This document shows, in pieces, positions 25,496 to 34,695 of a stretch of DNA of 64,000 nucleotides (position 1 is its first letter; the number at the start of each line of letters is the position of its first letter). The notes below the pieces were generated by a model. It was not told the origin of the DNA. It did not search any database and saw nothing but the letters and a program-made list of their open reading frames with translations. The translations under genes were made by a program, and so were the position numbers. The stretch comes from Gemmatimonadota bacterium (GTDB lineage: Bacteria > Gemmatimonadota > Gemmatimonadetes > Gemmatimonadales > Gemmatimonadaceae), in assembly GCA_028287305.1 (NCBI GenBank), contig JAQBPX010000028.1:86345-150344 (forward strand), read 5' to 3'.

Positions 25496-28400
25496 CTACT
25501 TCATCGGCGGGTCAGTGCGCGGCCTCACCTTGTCGGCGGGGCGCGTGGGAATCACGTGCCGCTTGGTGGCCATCTGCTTCATGACCTCCTGCACGGCGCG
25601 CTCGAGCTGGTTGTCCTTGCCCGCGAGCACGGACGCGGCGTCGTTCTCGACTTCGATGTCGGGATCCACGCCGTGTCCCTCGATGATCCACTGTCCATCG
25701 GCGCTGGCGAGCGCCGACGTGGGCACGTTGACGTTGCCTCCATCGATCAGCGGCACGCCACCGTTGATGCCCACCACGCCGCCCCACGAACGCTTGCCGA
25801 TGAGCGGCCCGAGCTTCGCCTGGCGGAACATGTAGGGGAAGATGTCGCCGTCGCTCGATGAGTACTCATCGAGGATCGCCGCCATCGGCCCCACGAAGAC
25901 GTTGTCGGGATAGGTGCCTGGCAGGTCGCTGGTGCGCGCGTAGTTCACGCCGAGCAGTTCGCGACGCAGGCGCTCGATCACCATGCGGGAGATGTTGCCG
26001 CCACCATTGGCGCGGACGTCGACGACCAGGCCTTCCTTATTCATCTGCGGGTAATACCACTTGATGAACTCGCGCAGGCCGCCCGCGCCCATGTCGGGAA
26101 TGTGGATGTATCCCACCTTCCCGCCGGTGAGCTGCGACACGCGCCGCTGGTTCGCGAGCACCATGTCCAGGTAGCCGAGGTCATTCTCGGTGGTCACCGG
26201 ACGGTAGCTCACGTCGTGCGAGCCGCCCCCCTGCGCCGAGGTCGCGAGCGTGAGCGTCACGGGACGGTCGGACTTGCCGCGCAGCATGCGATACGGATCG
26301 TCGCCGGCTTGCAGCGGCTCGCCGTCGATGGCCATGACGTACTCGCCCACCTTCGCGTTCACGCCGAGCTCGGTGAGCGGCGAACGGTAGATCGCCTCCT
26401 CGTTCTGCCCCTCGTAGATCTTCGAGATGCGGTAGTGACCGGCGGCGGAGTCGAGCGAGAACTGCGCACCGGCCAGCGCGACCGGCGTGCGCGTCGCCTG
26501 CTGCCAGTCACCGCCCGCGATGTAGGCGTGCTGCACGCTCAGCTCCGAGATCATTTCCTGGATCACGTAGTTGAGGTCGGACCGATGGTCCACGAATGCG
26601 ACGAGCGGCTTGTACTGGTCGTGCAGCGCCTGCCAGTCGTAACCGTGCATGTTCTTCGCGTAGAAGTAGTCGCGATAGCGGCGCCACACTTCCTCGAAGA
26701 TCTGGTTCCATTCGGCGCGCGGGTCGCGGTCCACCTGCAGGCCGTCGATCGCCACGGCCTTGCGGCTGGCGGCGGCGTTCGGTCCCACGTCATACACGCC
26801 GAAGCCACCGGAGCCGACCAGCACCTTCTTGCGATCGCGCGAGAAGGCGTAGCCGCCCGCGTTGTCGAGGAGCAGTGTGGTCTTGCGGTCCTTGAGCGAG
26901 TAGCTGTTGAGCACCGGGCGGCGCTCGGGCTGCCGCGAGTAGTACGGCGCGCCCGTCACCTGGTAGATGAGGGCGCCCTTCGTGGCGACCAGGTCGCCGA
27001 TGTTCTCGGACTCGATGGGCACGCGGGCCACGCGCGACTCGATCCCGTCGAAGTCGATGCGGACTTCGCGGCTCGATGCCGCGATCGCGTCGGGACCACC
27101 GCTCGGCGCCGGAGTTGCCGGCGCTGCAGCGCCGGGGGCAGGCGTCGCCGGATTCTGCGGCCGGCGCGCCGCCATGGTGTCCACCGTGACCTCGTCGTTC
27201 TCCATCGGGAAGGGGTTCTTCACGTCCCTGCGCAGGGCGAGGGCGAAGATTCCTGTCTGGCGCACGGTGGCGTAGTTGAACTCGTCCTGCGAGAGCTGCG
27301 GCTGGTAGTCGCGGTTGCTCAGGTAGAAGAGGTAGTTGCCGTCCGGGTCCCACGAGGGAGTGAACTCGTTGAAGCCGACGGTGGTGACTCGATGCGCCTT
27401 CGCATCACTCGCCTGCCACACGTAGATGGACGAGGTGCGCTTGTCCTCGACGTCGGTCTGGCTCCAGGCGAGCGAGTTGCCCGTGGGGGACCAGGTGTAG
27501 TCGGTGATGCGGCCGGAGAGCTCGTCGGCGATTTCGCTGACGTTGCGATCCGCCACGCGCAGCACGTACAGCTTGCCGTCCTTGTCGCTGAAGGCGATGC
27601 GGGAATTGTCCGCGCTCCACTGCGGGTTGAAGCGCTGCGCCTTGCCGCCGGTCGTGAGCTGCACGGGCTTCGAGGAGCCGTCCTGCGCCACCGTCCAGAC
27701 CTCTTCCTCGCCGCTGGCGTCGGAGATGTAAGCGATGCGCGAGCCGTCGGGCGACCAGTCGGGCGAGCGATCGTGCGCGCCGCTCGAGTGGGTGAGGTTG
27801 CGCGTGTAGCCGTGCTCGATGGGCACCGTGAAGATGTCGCCGCGTGCGGCGAACACTGCGCGCTCGCCCTTGGGGCTGAGGCTGGCCGCTTCTATCTGGC
27901 CAGCAGCCGAGACGCGTGATGGGCGCGTGGTGACGTTGTCGTCGGTGGCGGTCACGTGGATCGCCGAGACCTGTCCGCTCTTCGTGTCGAGCACCGAGAG
28001 CTCGCCGCCGAACTCGTAGATGATCCGGCCGGTGGCGACGTCTGCGCTGGGCCAGCGCACGTCCCACGTGGTGCTCTTCGTGAGCTGCGCGATCGCGCCG
28101 GTGGCGACGTCGTACGAATACAGGTTGAAGGTGCCGTCGCGATCGGAGTTGTAGTAGATCTTGTTGCCGATCCACATCGCGTCGCGCTCGGCGCGCGGGC
28201 CCTTGCTGATGGTGCGGGCGGAGTTCTTCGAGAAGTCGAAGATCGCCAGGTAGTTGGCGAAGCCGCCGCTGTAGCGCTTCTCGGGGCGGAAGTCGCGGAA
28301 GACCTTCGAGTAGACGATCTGCCTGCCGTCGGGCGAGTAGGCACCGGAGCCGGCGAGGGGCATCGGCAGCGCTACCGCGGAACCGCCCTGCGGGCTCACC

Positions 28401-28849
28401 GTGTAGAGCTTCGTCTGGCCCAGTGTCCAGGAGCCGCGCGTGCCGCGGAAGAGGATGCGCGAGCCGTCCCTGGTCCAGCCGTAGACCTGGTTGTCGTAGC
28501 CCCAGCGCTCGGCGCGCGGGCCGCCAGAGGGATACCAGGTGAGCTGCTTCGGGGCGCCGCCGGTCGAGGGGACCACGTAGACCTGCTCGTCGCCGTCGTA
28601 CTGGCCGGTGAAGGCGATCCAGCGGCCGTCGGGCGAGAACTTGGCGAAGACCTCGATGCCGGGGTGCGACGTGATGCGGGTCGCGGTGCCTCCCGTCGCC
28701 GGGGCGGTCCAGATGTCGCCGCCGTGCGAGAAGGTGATGCGATCGCCGTGGATGTCGGGAAAGCGGAGGAGCTTGGTCTGTGCGGAAGCGGTGCCTGTGG
28801 CCAGGAGAACCAGAGCCGCGGCGCGCGCGAGCATGAGTCGTGTAGGCAT
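25496..28849 (-). CDS. Exported tricorn-like S41 protease
   Basis: Large exported serine protease, 1117 residues, with the layout of tricorn-protease homologues. After a signal peptide (RLMLARAAALVLLATGTASA) come TolB/tricorn beta-propeller blades (residues ~25-560: SPDGRWIAFTGQYDG, WSPDGSRIAYISDAS and similar), an Ala/Pro linker near 575, a helical core with LSVQHAYIAGGD, a PDZ domain (LTELGVNAKVGEYVMAIDGE) and the S41 catalytic domain (YIHIPDMGAGGLREFI, VVDVRANGGG and LDEYSSSDGDIFPY with the nucleophilic Ser). It should degrade peptides in the periplasm. The start at 28849 was chosen over one 36 bases upstream because the signal peptide begins there. Confidence 0.92.
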   Translation of the reverse strand: MPTRLMLARAAALVLLATGTASAQTKLLRFPDIHGDRITFSHGGDIWTAPATGGTATRITSHPGIEVFAKFSPDGRWIAFTGQYDGDEQVYVVPSTGGAPKQLTWYPSGGPRAERWGYDNQVYGWTRDGSRILFRGTRGSWTLGQTKLYTVSPQGGSAVALPMPLAGSGAYSPDGRQIVYSKVFRDFRPEKRYSGGFANYLAIFDFSKNSARTISKGPRAERDAMWIGNKIYYNSDRDGTFNLYSYDVATGAIAQLTKSTTWDVRWPSADVATGRIIYEFGGELSVLDTKSGQVSAIHVTATDDNVTTRPSRVSAAGQIEAASLSPKGERAVFAARGDIFTVPIEHGYTRNLTHSSGAHDRSPDWSPDGSRIAYISDASGEEEVWTVAQDGSSKPVQLTTGGKAQRFNPQWSADNSRIAFSDKDGKLYVLRVADRNVSEIADELSGRITDYTWSPTGNSLAWSQTDVEDKRTSSIYVWQASDAKAHRVTTVGFNEFTPSWDPDGNYLFYLSNRDYQPQLSQDEFNYATVRQTGIFALALRRDVKNPFPMENDEVTVDTMAARRPQNPATPAPGAAAPATPAPSGGPDAIAASSREVRIDFDGIESRVARVPIESENIGDLVATKGALIYQVTGAPYYSRQPERRPVLNSYSLKDRKTTLLLDNAGGYAFSRDRKKVLVGSGGFGVYDVGPNAAASRKAVAIDGLQVDRDPRAEWNQIFEEVWRRYRDYFYAKNMHGYDWQALHDQYKPLVAFVDHRSDLNYVIQEMISELSVQHAYIAGGDWQQATRTPVALAGAQFSLDSAAGHYRISKIYEGQNEEAIYRSPLTELGVNAKVGEYVMAIDGEPLQAGDDPYRMLRGKSDRPVTLTLATSAQGGGSHDVSYRPVTTENDLGYLDMVLANQRRVSQLTGGKVGYIHIPDMGAGGLREFIKWYYPQMNKEGLVVDVRANGGGNISRMVIERLRRELLGVNYARTSDLPGTYPDNVFVGPMAAILDEYSSSDGDIFPYMFRQAKLGPLIGKRSWGGVVGINGGVPLIDGGNVNVPTSALASADGQWIIEGHGVDPDIEVENDAASVLAGKDNQLERAVQEVMKQMATKRHVIPTRPADKVRPRTDPPMK

Positions 28850-28956
28850 GCGTAAGATGTGGCGCCGAACGGGGCACCCGCGCAAGAACCCGACGATGTC
28901 CGAACAATTTCCGGATGTGCGGGGAACCGAAAGCGACGCCGGGCGATAGGAGACAG

Positions 28957-29580
28957 GTGAACGAGGGATCCGCGGTGCTGCTTTCGGTGAACGTTGGCGG
29001 CATTCGGCAGGTCGAATGGCGCGGCCGCCTGATTTCGACCGGTATCTGGAAGACCACGGTCGGCGACGCGCCGATGGCAGTTCGAGGTGTCAACCTCCAG
29101 GCAGACGACCAGGCAGACCGCATCGTCCACGGTGGTCCCGACAAGGCGGTGTATGCGTATGCGGCCGAGGACTACCTGCACTGGCACGAGGTGCAGGGCG
29201 TCGCGACCGCGCCTGGCCTCTTCGGCGAGAACCTGACGACGAGCGGCGTCTCGCTCACGCACGCGGTGGTGGGTGAGCGCTGGCGGGTGGGAAGCGCGCT
29301 GCTGGAGGTAGCCCAGCCGCGACTGCCATGCTTCAAGCTCGGCGTTCGAATGAATGACGCGGGATTTCCCAGGCGCTTCATGCAGGTCGGCCTGCCGGGC
29401 GCCTACCTGCGGATCATCGAGGAAGGAGTGCTGCGACGCGGTGACGCCATCGACGTCATCGAGCGGCCGGCACACGGCATCACTCTCAGGAACATGATGG
29501 AGGCGGTGCACGATCCAGCTCGAGCGCCGCTCCTGCGGATGCTCCCGAGACTGCCGGAATGGTGGCGGCAGTTCGCGTAG
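28957..29580 (+). CDS. MOSC domain protein (YiiM-like)
   Basis: Soluble protein of 207 residues with a MOSC (molybdenum cofactor sulfurase C-terminal) domain. Family blocks are DDQADRIVHGGPDKAVYAYAAE (as HGGPDKAVYAY), FGENLTTSGV and VAQPRLPCFKLG with the conserved Cys that carries sulfur or binds the cofactor. Like E. coli YiiM, it has an N-terminal strand segment and a C-terminal helical extension, and probably detoxifies N-hydroxylated compounds or handles molybdenum cofactor sulfur. The GTG at 28957 has AGGAG seven bases upstream. It is divergent from the S41 protease. Confidence 0.87.
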   Translation: MNEGSAVLLSVNVGGIRQVEWRGRLISTGIWKTTVGDAPMAVRGVNLQADDQADRIVHGGPDKAVYAYAAEDYLHWHEVQGVATAPGLFGENLTTSGVSLTHAVVGERWRVGSALLEVAQPRLPCFKLGVRMNDAGFPRRFMQVGLPGAYLRIIEEGVLRRGDAIDVIERPAHGITLRNMMEAVHDPARAPLLRMLPRLPEWWRQFA

Positions 29581-29596
29581 GCGGCGCAGCCGGCCG

Positions 29597-31069
29597 CTAC
29601 ATCCTGAGCGATCCGCAGCTTCCGCCTCCCGGCAATTCCGGCTTGCGCTGCTTCATCATGGCCTCGACGTCGGCGATCTCGCGCGGGGCGCCCTTCGAGA
29701 GCCAGTCCACGCCCGTGGCGGTCACCGCGTAGTCGTCCTCGATGCGAACGCCGATGCCCATGTACTTCGCGAGCGCGGGCGCGAGCTTCGCCTTCATCGC
29801 GCGATTCTTCGGCGTGTCGGGGAGCGACGCGAAGAACGCGCTGTCCACGTAGATGCCAGGCTCCACGGTGGTCACGTCGCCCACTGCGAACCGGCCGGTG
29901 TAGTAGTACTGCGCGGGGTCGTGGACCTCGAGGCCGATGCCATGGCCTCCATAGCCGTGCGGCAGGTAGAGGCCCGCCTGCGAGCAGTCGCGCCGGTCGC
30001 AGGTCATGCCCTCGGGAGGATCGAAGGTGGCCGTCGCACTTTCCATGAGGCCGAGCGCGATGAGGCCCTTCGTGGCCACCGCGCGACCGGAGTCGCTCGC
30101 CACCGATTCGGCGACGCCAGGCTTTACCTGCCGCACGTACGCGGCCTGCGCGTCGAGCACGATCTGGTAGATGTCGCGCTGTGGCTTGCTGAAGGTGCCG
30201 TTCACGGGCACGGTGCGCGTGACGTCGGCGGAGTAGTGGTCGAACGACGTGGCGGCGTCGATCAGCAGGAGCTCGCCGGCGCGCATCACGCGATTGTCGT
30301 CCATGTAGTGCAGCGTGGTGGCGTTCGGGCCGGAGCCCACGATGCTGCCGTAGGCGGGGCGGTCTCCGCCGAAGCGACGGAAGGTGCCGTCGAGCAGCGC
30401 CTGGATCTCGTTCTCGCCGCACTGCGGGGCAACGGCCTTCATGGCTTCGACGTGCGCGCGAACCGATATCTGCGCAGCCTTGCGGAGCAGCTCGATCTCG
30501 GCGGGCGACTTGTTCGCGCGCATCGCGTCCACGCGCGCGCCGAGCGAGCGGGGCTTGAGCCCCTGCCGGGCGAGCTCCTGCGCCAGGCGGCTGCCGCGCG
30601 TGAGTGAATCCTCGGCGGCGTAGTCGCTCGCCTGGATGTCGGGGACGGAATAGAAGGGGAGCTTGGTGGCGGCGAGTGAGTCGAGGGTGGCGCGAAGCTG
30701 CGAGATGTCGCGCCCGGGAATTCCGTACTTGCGGTTGAAGTCGGCGACCGAGGTGCGGGCGCCGTTCCATCGCTGCTCGAGCGCGTTGCGTGTGGGCGCG
30801 AACAGCACGGTGGCAGTCTTGCCACCCTGCTTGGTTATAAGGAGCACCCCATCGGTCTCGCCGAAGCCGGTGAGGTACTGGAACGCCGGCAGCTGGAATG
30901 GATTGGGCCAGTAGTTCACCGGCTCCACCACGCCATAGGCCACGACGACGCCCGAGTCGATCGACGCCAGCAATGCGTTGCGGCGGGCCGCGTAGTCGAT
31001 CGAGGGCGCCTGCGCCGAGAGGAGGGCTGGGAGGGCGAGGGCGACGAGGGCTACGATGCGCTTGGTCAT
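29597..31069 (-). CDS. Exported M24 metallopeptidase (Xaa-Pro aminopeptidase-like)
   Basis: Aminopeptidase P-type enzyme of 490 residues that removes an N-terminal residue before proline. It has a signal peptide (MTKRIVALVALALPALLSAQ), the N-terminal aminopeptidase-P domain (YLTGFGETDGVLLITKQGG) and the pita-bread catalytic domain. Metal ligands lie in LLIDAATSFDHYSADVTRTV (two Asp), LPHGYGGHGIGLEVHD (His) and VEPGIYVD (Glu), followed by RIEDDYAVT (Glu), so all five ligands are present. Works in the periplasm with two Mn or Zn ions. Its stop lies 16 bases from that of the convergent MOSC gene. Confidence 0.92.
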   Translation of the reverse strand: MTKRIVALVALALPALLSAQAPSIDYAARRNALLASIDSGVVVAYGVVEPVNYWPNPFQLPAFQYLTGFGETDGVLLITKQGGKTATVLFAPTRNALEQRWNGARTSVADFNRKYGIPGRDISQLRATLDSLAATKLPFYSVPDIQASDYAAEDSLTRGSRLAQELARQGLKPRSLGARVDAMRANKSPAEIELLRKAAQISVRAHVEAMKAVAPQCGENEIQALLDGTFRRFGGDRPAYGSIVGSGPNATTLHYMDDNRVMRAGELLLIDAATSFDHYSADVTRTVPVNGTFSKPQRDIYQIVLDAQAAYVRQVKPGVAESVASDSGRAVATKGLIALGLMESATATFDPPEGMTCDRRDCSQAGLYLPHGYGGHGIGLEVHDPAQYYYTGRFAVGDVTTVEPGIYVDSAFFASLPDTPKNRAMKAKLAPALAKYMGIGVRIEDDYAVTATGVDWLSKGAPREIADVEAMMKQRKPELPGGGSCGSLRM

Positions 31070-31116
31070 GCATCGAAGCTGGCAGCGCCCGGCGCGTTCC
31101 GCGACCCTCGTGGTTG

Positions 31117-32286
31117 CTAATTCCTCGTAAGCTTGATGGTGACGTCCTCCGAGAGTCCTTCGGCACTCGTGAGTGTGACCGTGACGTCGATCCGGCCTTT
31201 CTGCACGGTGAGATGCTCCGCGGTGAACACGATGAGCCGTCCCCACGGTATTCCCGTACCACCGGGTCCTTCCTTTTTCCAGCTGCCGCATCCCCCGGCG
31301 CGGGAGCTGACCGCCTTCGTCTCCGCGCTCCCTCGCGACATGGCCTCCACGCTGAGCGAGAAGACCTTGATGTTCGGGTCCGGCTCGCGGGTAATGCGCA
31401 GCTTCACCCGTCGCAGGATCCCCTTCGCCGACGCCGTGGACTCGGTGGCATCGATGATGTCATCCGACACGTTGCTCACGTAGCCGGAGTCGCTGACCAC
31501 TCCGTTCTTGTCCTGCGGGAAGCAGCCCTTGCTCCCCCACCTCGATTCCTCGATACCCTTCGACGTCAACTCCGACGAGCCTTCGGTATCGATGTACGGC
31601 GGCTCGCCGGGCTTTCCGTGGGAAATCACGAACTTCCATGTGTCCTGCTCGTGCTGGTCGAGCTTCGAGATCTGCTGGCCGGTCGGATCTCCGTTCGGCT
31701 CCACCACATTCTTGTGCACGTTTGCCGTCCGCGAGTAGTCGAGGGTGCCGACCCACGGGCAGATGTCATACTCCATCGCCCGCAGAGGCGCGAGGATCCC
31801 CTCCACGAAGTCATGTGCGCTCCAGTTCCACCCGTCGGCATCCATGCGATTGCGCATTGGCACCTTGCCGGTCGCCACGTTGTACATCGTCGCCGAGGCG
31901 TAGCGGCCCGGTGATTCGTGCGTGGTGCCGGTGGAGCCGAACTCGAGGCTGATCACGATCTCGGCCCCGACCAGTTCCGCAATGCGCTCGGTCATGTCCT
32001 CCGCGCTTCCCGAGATGAGCGCCTTTTCGCGGTCGTTGTTGGCCATCATCACGACGTCGTCAACCGTTCGCACGTTGGCGCACGGGAAGAGCTCGCGGAC
32101 CTGCTGCTCGACCTGCGCGTAGATCGCATCGGCCGCCGCGGCATTCACGTTGCGCACGAGCTTCGGTCGCAGCAACAGGATGCGGAACTGCTTCGGCGCG
32201 CCTGCCGCACGAGCGGGGGCGTTCGGCGTCGCGCCCGGGACGAGCAGCGAGAGTGCACACATCAGCGTGGTGAGTCGGGGCATCAT
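31117..32286 (-). CDS. Exported protein with CsgG/LpoB-like N-terminal domain
   Basis: Last gene of the five-gene envelope operon; 389 residues with a signal peptide (LTTLMCALSLLVPGATPNAP). The first ~170 residues follow the pattern of CsgG/LpoB-type domains: FRILLLRPKLVRNVNAAAAD, NVRTVDDVVMMANN, ITERI-type helix then VGAEIVISLEFGS and ASATMYNVATGKV, ending NWSAHDFVEGI. In other bacteria such domains form outer-membrane pores or activate cell-wall synthases. The remainder (residues ~175-389) is beta-rich with a few cysteines and no known match. Its ATG overlaps the stop of the upstream gene (ATGA). Function inferred only from fold pattern. Confidence 0.6.
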   Translation of the reverse strand: MMPRLTTLMCALSLLVPGATPNAPARAAGAPKQFRILLLRPKLVRNVNAAAADAIYAQVEQQVRELFPCANVRTVDDVVMMANNDREKALISGSAEDMTERIAELVGAEIVISLEFGSTGTTHESPGRYASATMYNVATGKVPMRNRMDADGWNWSAHDFVEGILAPLRAMEYDICPWVGTLDYSRTANVHKNVVEPNGDPTGQQISKLDQHEQDTWKFVISHGKPGEPPYIDTEGSSELTSKGIEESRWGSKGCFPQDKNGVVSDSGYVSNVSDDIIDATESTASAKGILRRVKLRITREPDPNIKVFSLSVEAMSRGSAETKAVSSRAGGCGSWKKEGPGGTGIPWGRLIVFTAEHLTVQKGRIDVTVTLTSAEGLSEDVTIKLTRN

Positions 32287-32828
32287 GGCTTCATCCTCGC
32301 CGCGTTGAACGTTCCCTTGAGCGTGACGACGATGTCCTTGTCGTCGGCATCGTTGCCGCACAGGCGAAGCTCGAACCGACCGGACACAGCGGCCGCGGTC
32401 GCGCTCGAGATCGAAACGGTTCCCGACTGCCCGCCGGCAAGCCACGTCGGCGTCAGCGGTGGGCCCCCTCGAAGGGTCACCGCCACGTCGCTCCGGGGCG
32501 GCGGCGGCGCGTCGTCGTCCGGTTCTTCGGGTGGGTCATCGTCTTCGCACGGCGATTCATGGATCGTCAGCACGCCAGGGTGTGCCGAGGGCGCGCCGAC
32601 TGGACGCTCGATGACGATCGTGGCACGGGCCGCTGCACTGCCAGCGCTGCTGAGGACGACGAGCAGCGAGCCATCGGGCGCCACGCGGAACGCTGCGCGG
32701 CCCTCGAGGTGCGCGGGCGACGCGCCGGTCATTGTCGCTTCGAAGCAGTTACTCGTGCACGCCGCCGGCATCGGAGACCTGGCGAGCGCGAGCAGGGCCA
32801 GTGCGGCGAGTGTGTTGATCTGGCGCAT
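32283..32828 (-). CDS. Exported repeat-module protein of the envelope operon
   Basis: Exported protein of 181 residues (signal peptide LAALALLALARSPMPAA, then an early Cys pair in CTSNC). It has one copy of a module shared with its two upstream neighbours: an Ala-Phe strand (GRAAFRVAPDGSLLVVLSS), PGVLTIHES, a GTVSISSA strand and the closing pair VSGRFELRLCG and VVTLKGTFNAAR. Between them is a very acidic, proline-rich linker (CEDDDPPEEPDDDAPPPP). The function is unknown. Both ends overlap neighbours (TGATG upstream, ATGA downstream), so translation is coupled. Confidence 0.65.
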   Translation of the reverse strand: MRQINTLAALALLALARSPMPAACTSNCFEATMTGASPAHLEGRAAFRVAPDGSLLVVLSSAGSAAARATIVIERPVGAPSAHPGVLTIHESPCEDDDPPEEPDDDAPPPPRSDVAVTLRGGPPLTPTWLAGGQSGTVSISSATAAAVSGRFELRLCGNDADDKDIVVTLKGTFNAARMKP

Positions 32829-34201
32829 CAGCAGTGCGCCGGCAGGTCGGTGAACGTCGCCGTCAGCTTGGCGCCCTTCGTCTCGCCCGATTGGTCGATG
32901 CCATCTGCGACAATCGTGAGGGACCCACTGAACGTCTTGCCGGCCTTCGTGATCGTCAGCGTGCCGCCGGTGGCCGAGAACGAGTTCGCGGACGTGCCGC
33001 TCCGGGAGAAGCCTACGGTGATCGTGGACGAGCCTTCCACGGCGATCGGGTAACTGCCCGGGCGCAGCCGCGTGTTGTTCCCAGTGATCAGGCCGACGCC
33101 GCCTTCGCCGGTGAGCTGGATGACGAATAGACTCTCGCCGCCGACCATGCAGACGGCGCCGGTGCCGCTCAGGGGGCCTGTCGGTGTCGTGGCCACGAAC
33201 GTCCCGGCCGCGGCGAGCTCACGCTTCTCCCCGGCCGGTGGTACGGGACTGAGGCCGAGGGTCGTGGTGGTGACGGTGCCGGGTGGGAGGTGTCCCTTGC
33301 GGTTCCAGCGTTCGACATACATCTCGAATTCCTCGACCGCGAAGCCCTTCGAACCGACGGCGTGTCGTCGGGCGACGATTCCGACGCCGGTCGCGTCCAT
33401 CTGGAGCACGGCCGGTGGGGCGAGCGTGGGAGGGCGAAGCACGAGGGAAAACGTCCGCTCCGCCTGCGGCGTCGGAGAGGCACTCGAGCCGATGGTGGCC
33501 GAGAACCACTTCTCGAGTTCGAGACCGCGAGGGATCGACGTCGTGATCCGGATGTTCGGATGGTCGAAGCCAGGTCGATTCTCGCCCCTGATGAAGTCGC
33601 CCTGGAGCTGTACCGAGTCGAGTGTCACTGCCTGAATGGTCTGGCCATCGACCAGAACCTGGAAGTTGGCGCGGAGGCAGTCATTTCGATCGGTCGAAGC
33701 CGGGATCTTGGTCGACGAAGGGGTGACCGGCGCGTATGAGCCCGGACGAAGGACCACGGTCACGTTGCAGGCATCCTTCGACGAGGCATCGAAGGCGCCG
33801 AATGTCACGGAGAGGACCTGCGCGTCGACGGCCCTCGAGGTGAGCGTCGGCGTGCCGTTGAAATCGGTCGTCACGACATCGAAGGTCGTGCGCTGTCCGT
33901 CCAGGAAGGCGTCGAGCATCTGGATGAACGCCGCGTTCGGCCACTGGAACGTGACCTCGATGTCGTCCTGTACCACCCGTTGTCCCAGCTTCTTGTCCCG
34001 CGTTCCAAACTCGTCGGGCCCCTGTGCCTCCACGACGCCGTAGCGTGCCCCGCCCCTCAACGTCTTGACGGGGAGAATCGCAGAGCTGCCGACCTGGACG
34101 AACACCTTGGCAACCGTGTACGTACGTTCGTCCGCGGCCGCTCCCCCGGATCGCATCGCCAGCGGCGAGATGGCCACCAGCACCATCCAGAAGCGCCTCA
34201 T
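32828..34201 (-). CDS. Exported protein with two tail-tube-like domains
   Basis: Exported protein of 457 residues (signal peptide MRRFWMVLVAISPLAMRSGG). Two beta-rich domains follow. The second (residues ~175-305) has the order typical of T4 gp19-like tail tube proteins: FQVLVDG, NIRITTSIPRGLELEKWF, FSLVLRPP, QMDATGVGIVARR and FAVEEFEMYVERW. The first (~25-160) shows a similar plan (IEVTFQW, FIQMLDAFLDG, VLSVTFGAFDASSKD, VTVVLRPG). The last ~110 residues are the small module found alone in the two neighbouring genes (PGSYPIAV, GGTLTITK, FSGSLTIVAD, LTATFTD). No phage genes are near. The tail-tube relation is a pattern-level inference. Confidence 0.6.
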   Translation of the reverse strand: MRRFWMVLVAISPLAMRSGGAAADERTYTVAKVFVQVGSSAILPVKTLRGGARYGVVEAQGPDEFGTRDKKLGQRVVQDDIEVTFQWPNAAFIQMLDAFLDGQRTTFDVVTTDFNGTPTLTSRAVDAQVLSVTFGAFDASSKDACNVTVVLRPGSYAPVTPSSTKIPASTDRNDCLRANFQVLVDGQTIQAVTLDSVQLQGDFIRGENRPGFDHPNIRITTSIPRGLELEKWFSATIGSSASPTPQAERTFSLVLRPPTLAPPAVLQMDATGVGIVARRHAVGSKGFAVEEFEMYVERWNRKGHLPPGTVTTTTLGLSPVPPAGEKRELAAAGTFVATTPTGPLSGTGAVCMVGGESLFVIQLTGEGGVGLITGNNTRLRPGSYPIAVEGSSTITVGFSRSGTSANSFSATGGTLTITKAGKTFSGSLTIVADGIDQSGETKGAKLTATFTDLPAHC

Positions 34202-34695
34202 TTCGGCGGCCCCTTCGCCGCGCCCTCACACCCCGCGGCCTGGCCTGCGTCGAACGTCCCTTCCGCTCGCACCACCTTGCCTGCGCCACCCTTGGCCGCG
34301 GCGGAGAACTTGAAGCTGCCCGTGACGTGCGTCGCGTCGATGCGGCTGAACGTCACGGTGCCCTCCGTCGCCTCGTAGCGCGTCCACCGCACGGGTTCCT
34401 TCCCCGTGGTCTTGTCGGTCACCCCGGCCGTCACCACGCCATCGCCGATCACATGGCTGCCCGAGGTGGGTGCGCCCTTCGACGACGCAATCTTCACCGC
34501 CCATTGCTCGTTGTTCGCCGCGAAGGCGAAGACGCTGATGGTCATCTTCCCGAACGTGGCGCTCGTGGTGCAGAAGCCTCCGTCGTGCATCTCGACGCTG
34601 CCGCTCTTGCCCCCCGAGAGCGTCATGCTCACGCGTCCCCCGGAGGCGAGCGCCAGCGACGCAAGCGCCGCGAGCATCATCGCGCGCGCGCTCAT
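34198..34695 (-). CDS. Exported single-module protein of the envelope operon
   Basis: Exported protein of 165 residues (signal peptide SARAMMLAALASLALASG). It consists of one copy of the operon's shared module: SMTLSGGKSGSVEM, TISVFAFAANNEQWAVKIAS, TSGSHVIG, EGTVTFSRID, VTGSFKFSAAA and VVRAEGTFDAGQAAGC. The module resembles DUF6252-type all-beta proteins, exported lipoprotein-like domains of unknown function. Two cysteines (GGFCTTS and AAGCEG) may bond. It overlaps the OmpA-like gene (ATGA) and the next gene (ATGA). Confidence 0.65.
   Translation of the reverse strand: MSARAMMLAALASLALASGGRVSMTLSGGKSGSVEMHDGGFCTTSATFGKMTISVFAFAANNEQWAVKIASSKGAPTSGSHVIGDGVVTAGVTDKTTGKEPVRWTRYEATEGTVTFSRIDATHVTGSFKFSAAAKGGAGKVVRAEGTFDAGQAAGCEGAAKGPPK

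Noticed and set aside
26102..27919. 605-codon open frame on the plus strand
   Set aside because: Antisense to the tricorn-like protease, which is supported by clear motifs.
32828..34201. Prophage or phage tail cluster
   Set aside because: The tail-tube-like protein has a signal peptide and its neighbours are OmpA- and CsgG-like; no terminase, capsid, portal or integrase is near.
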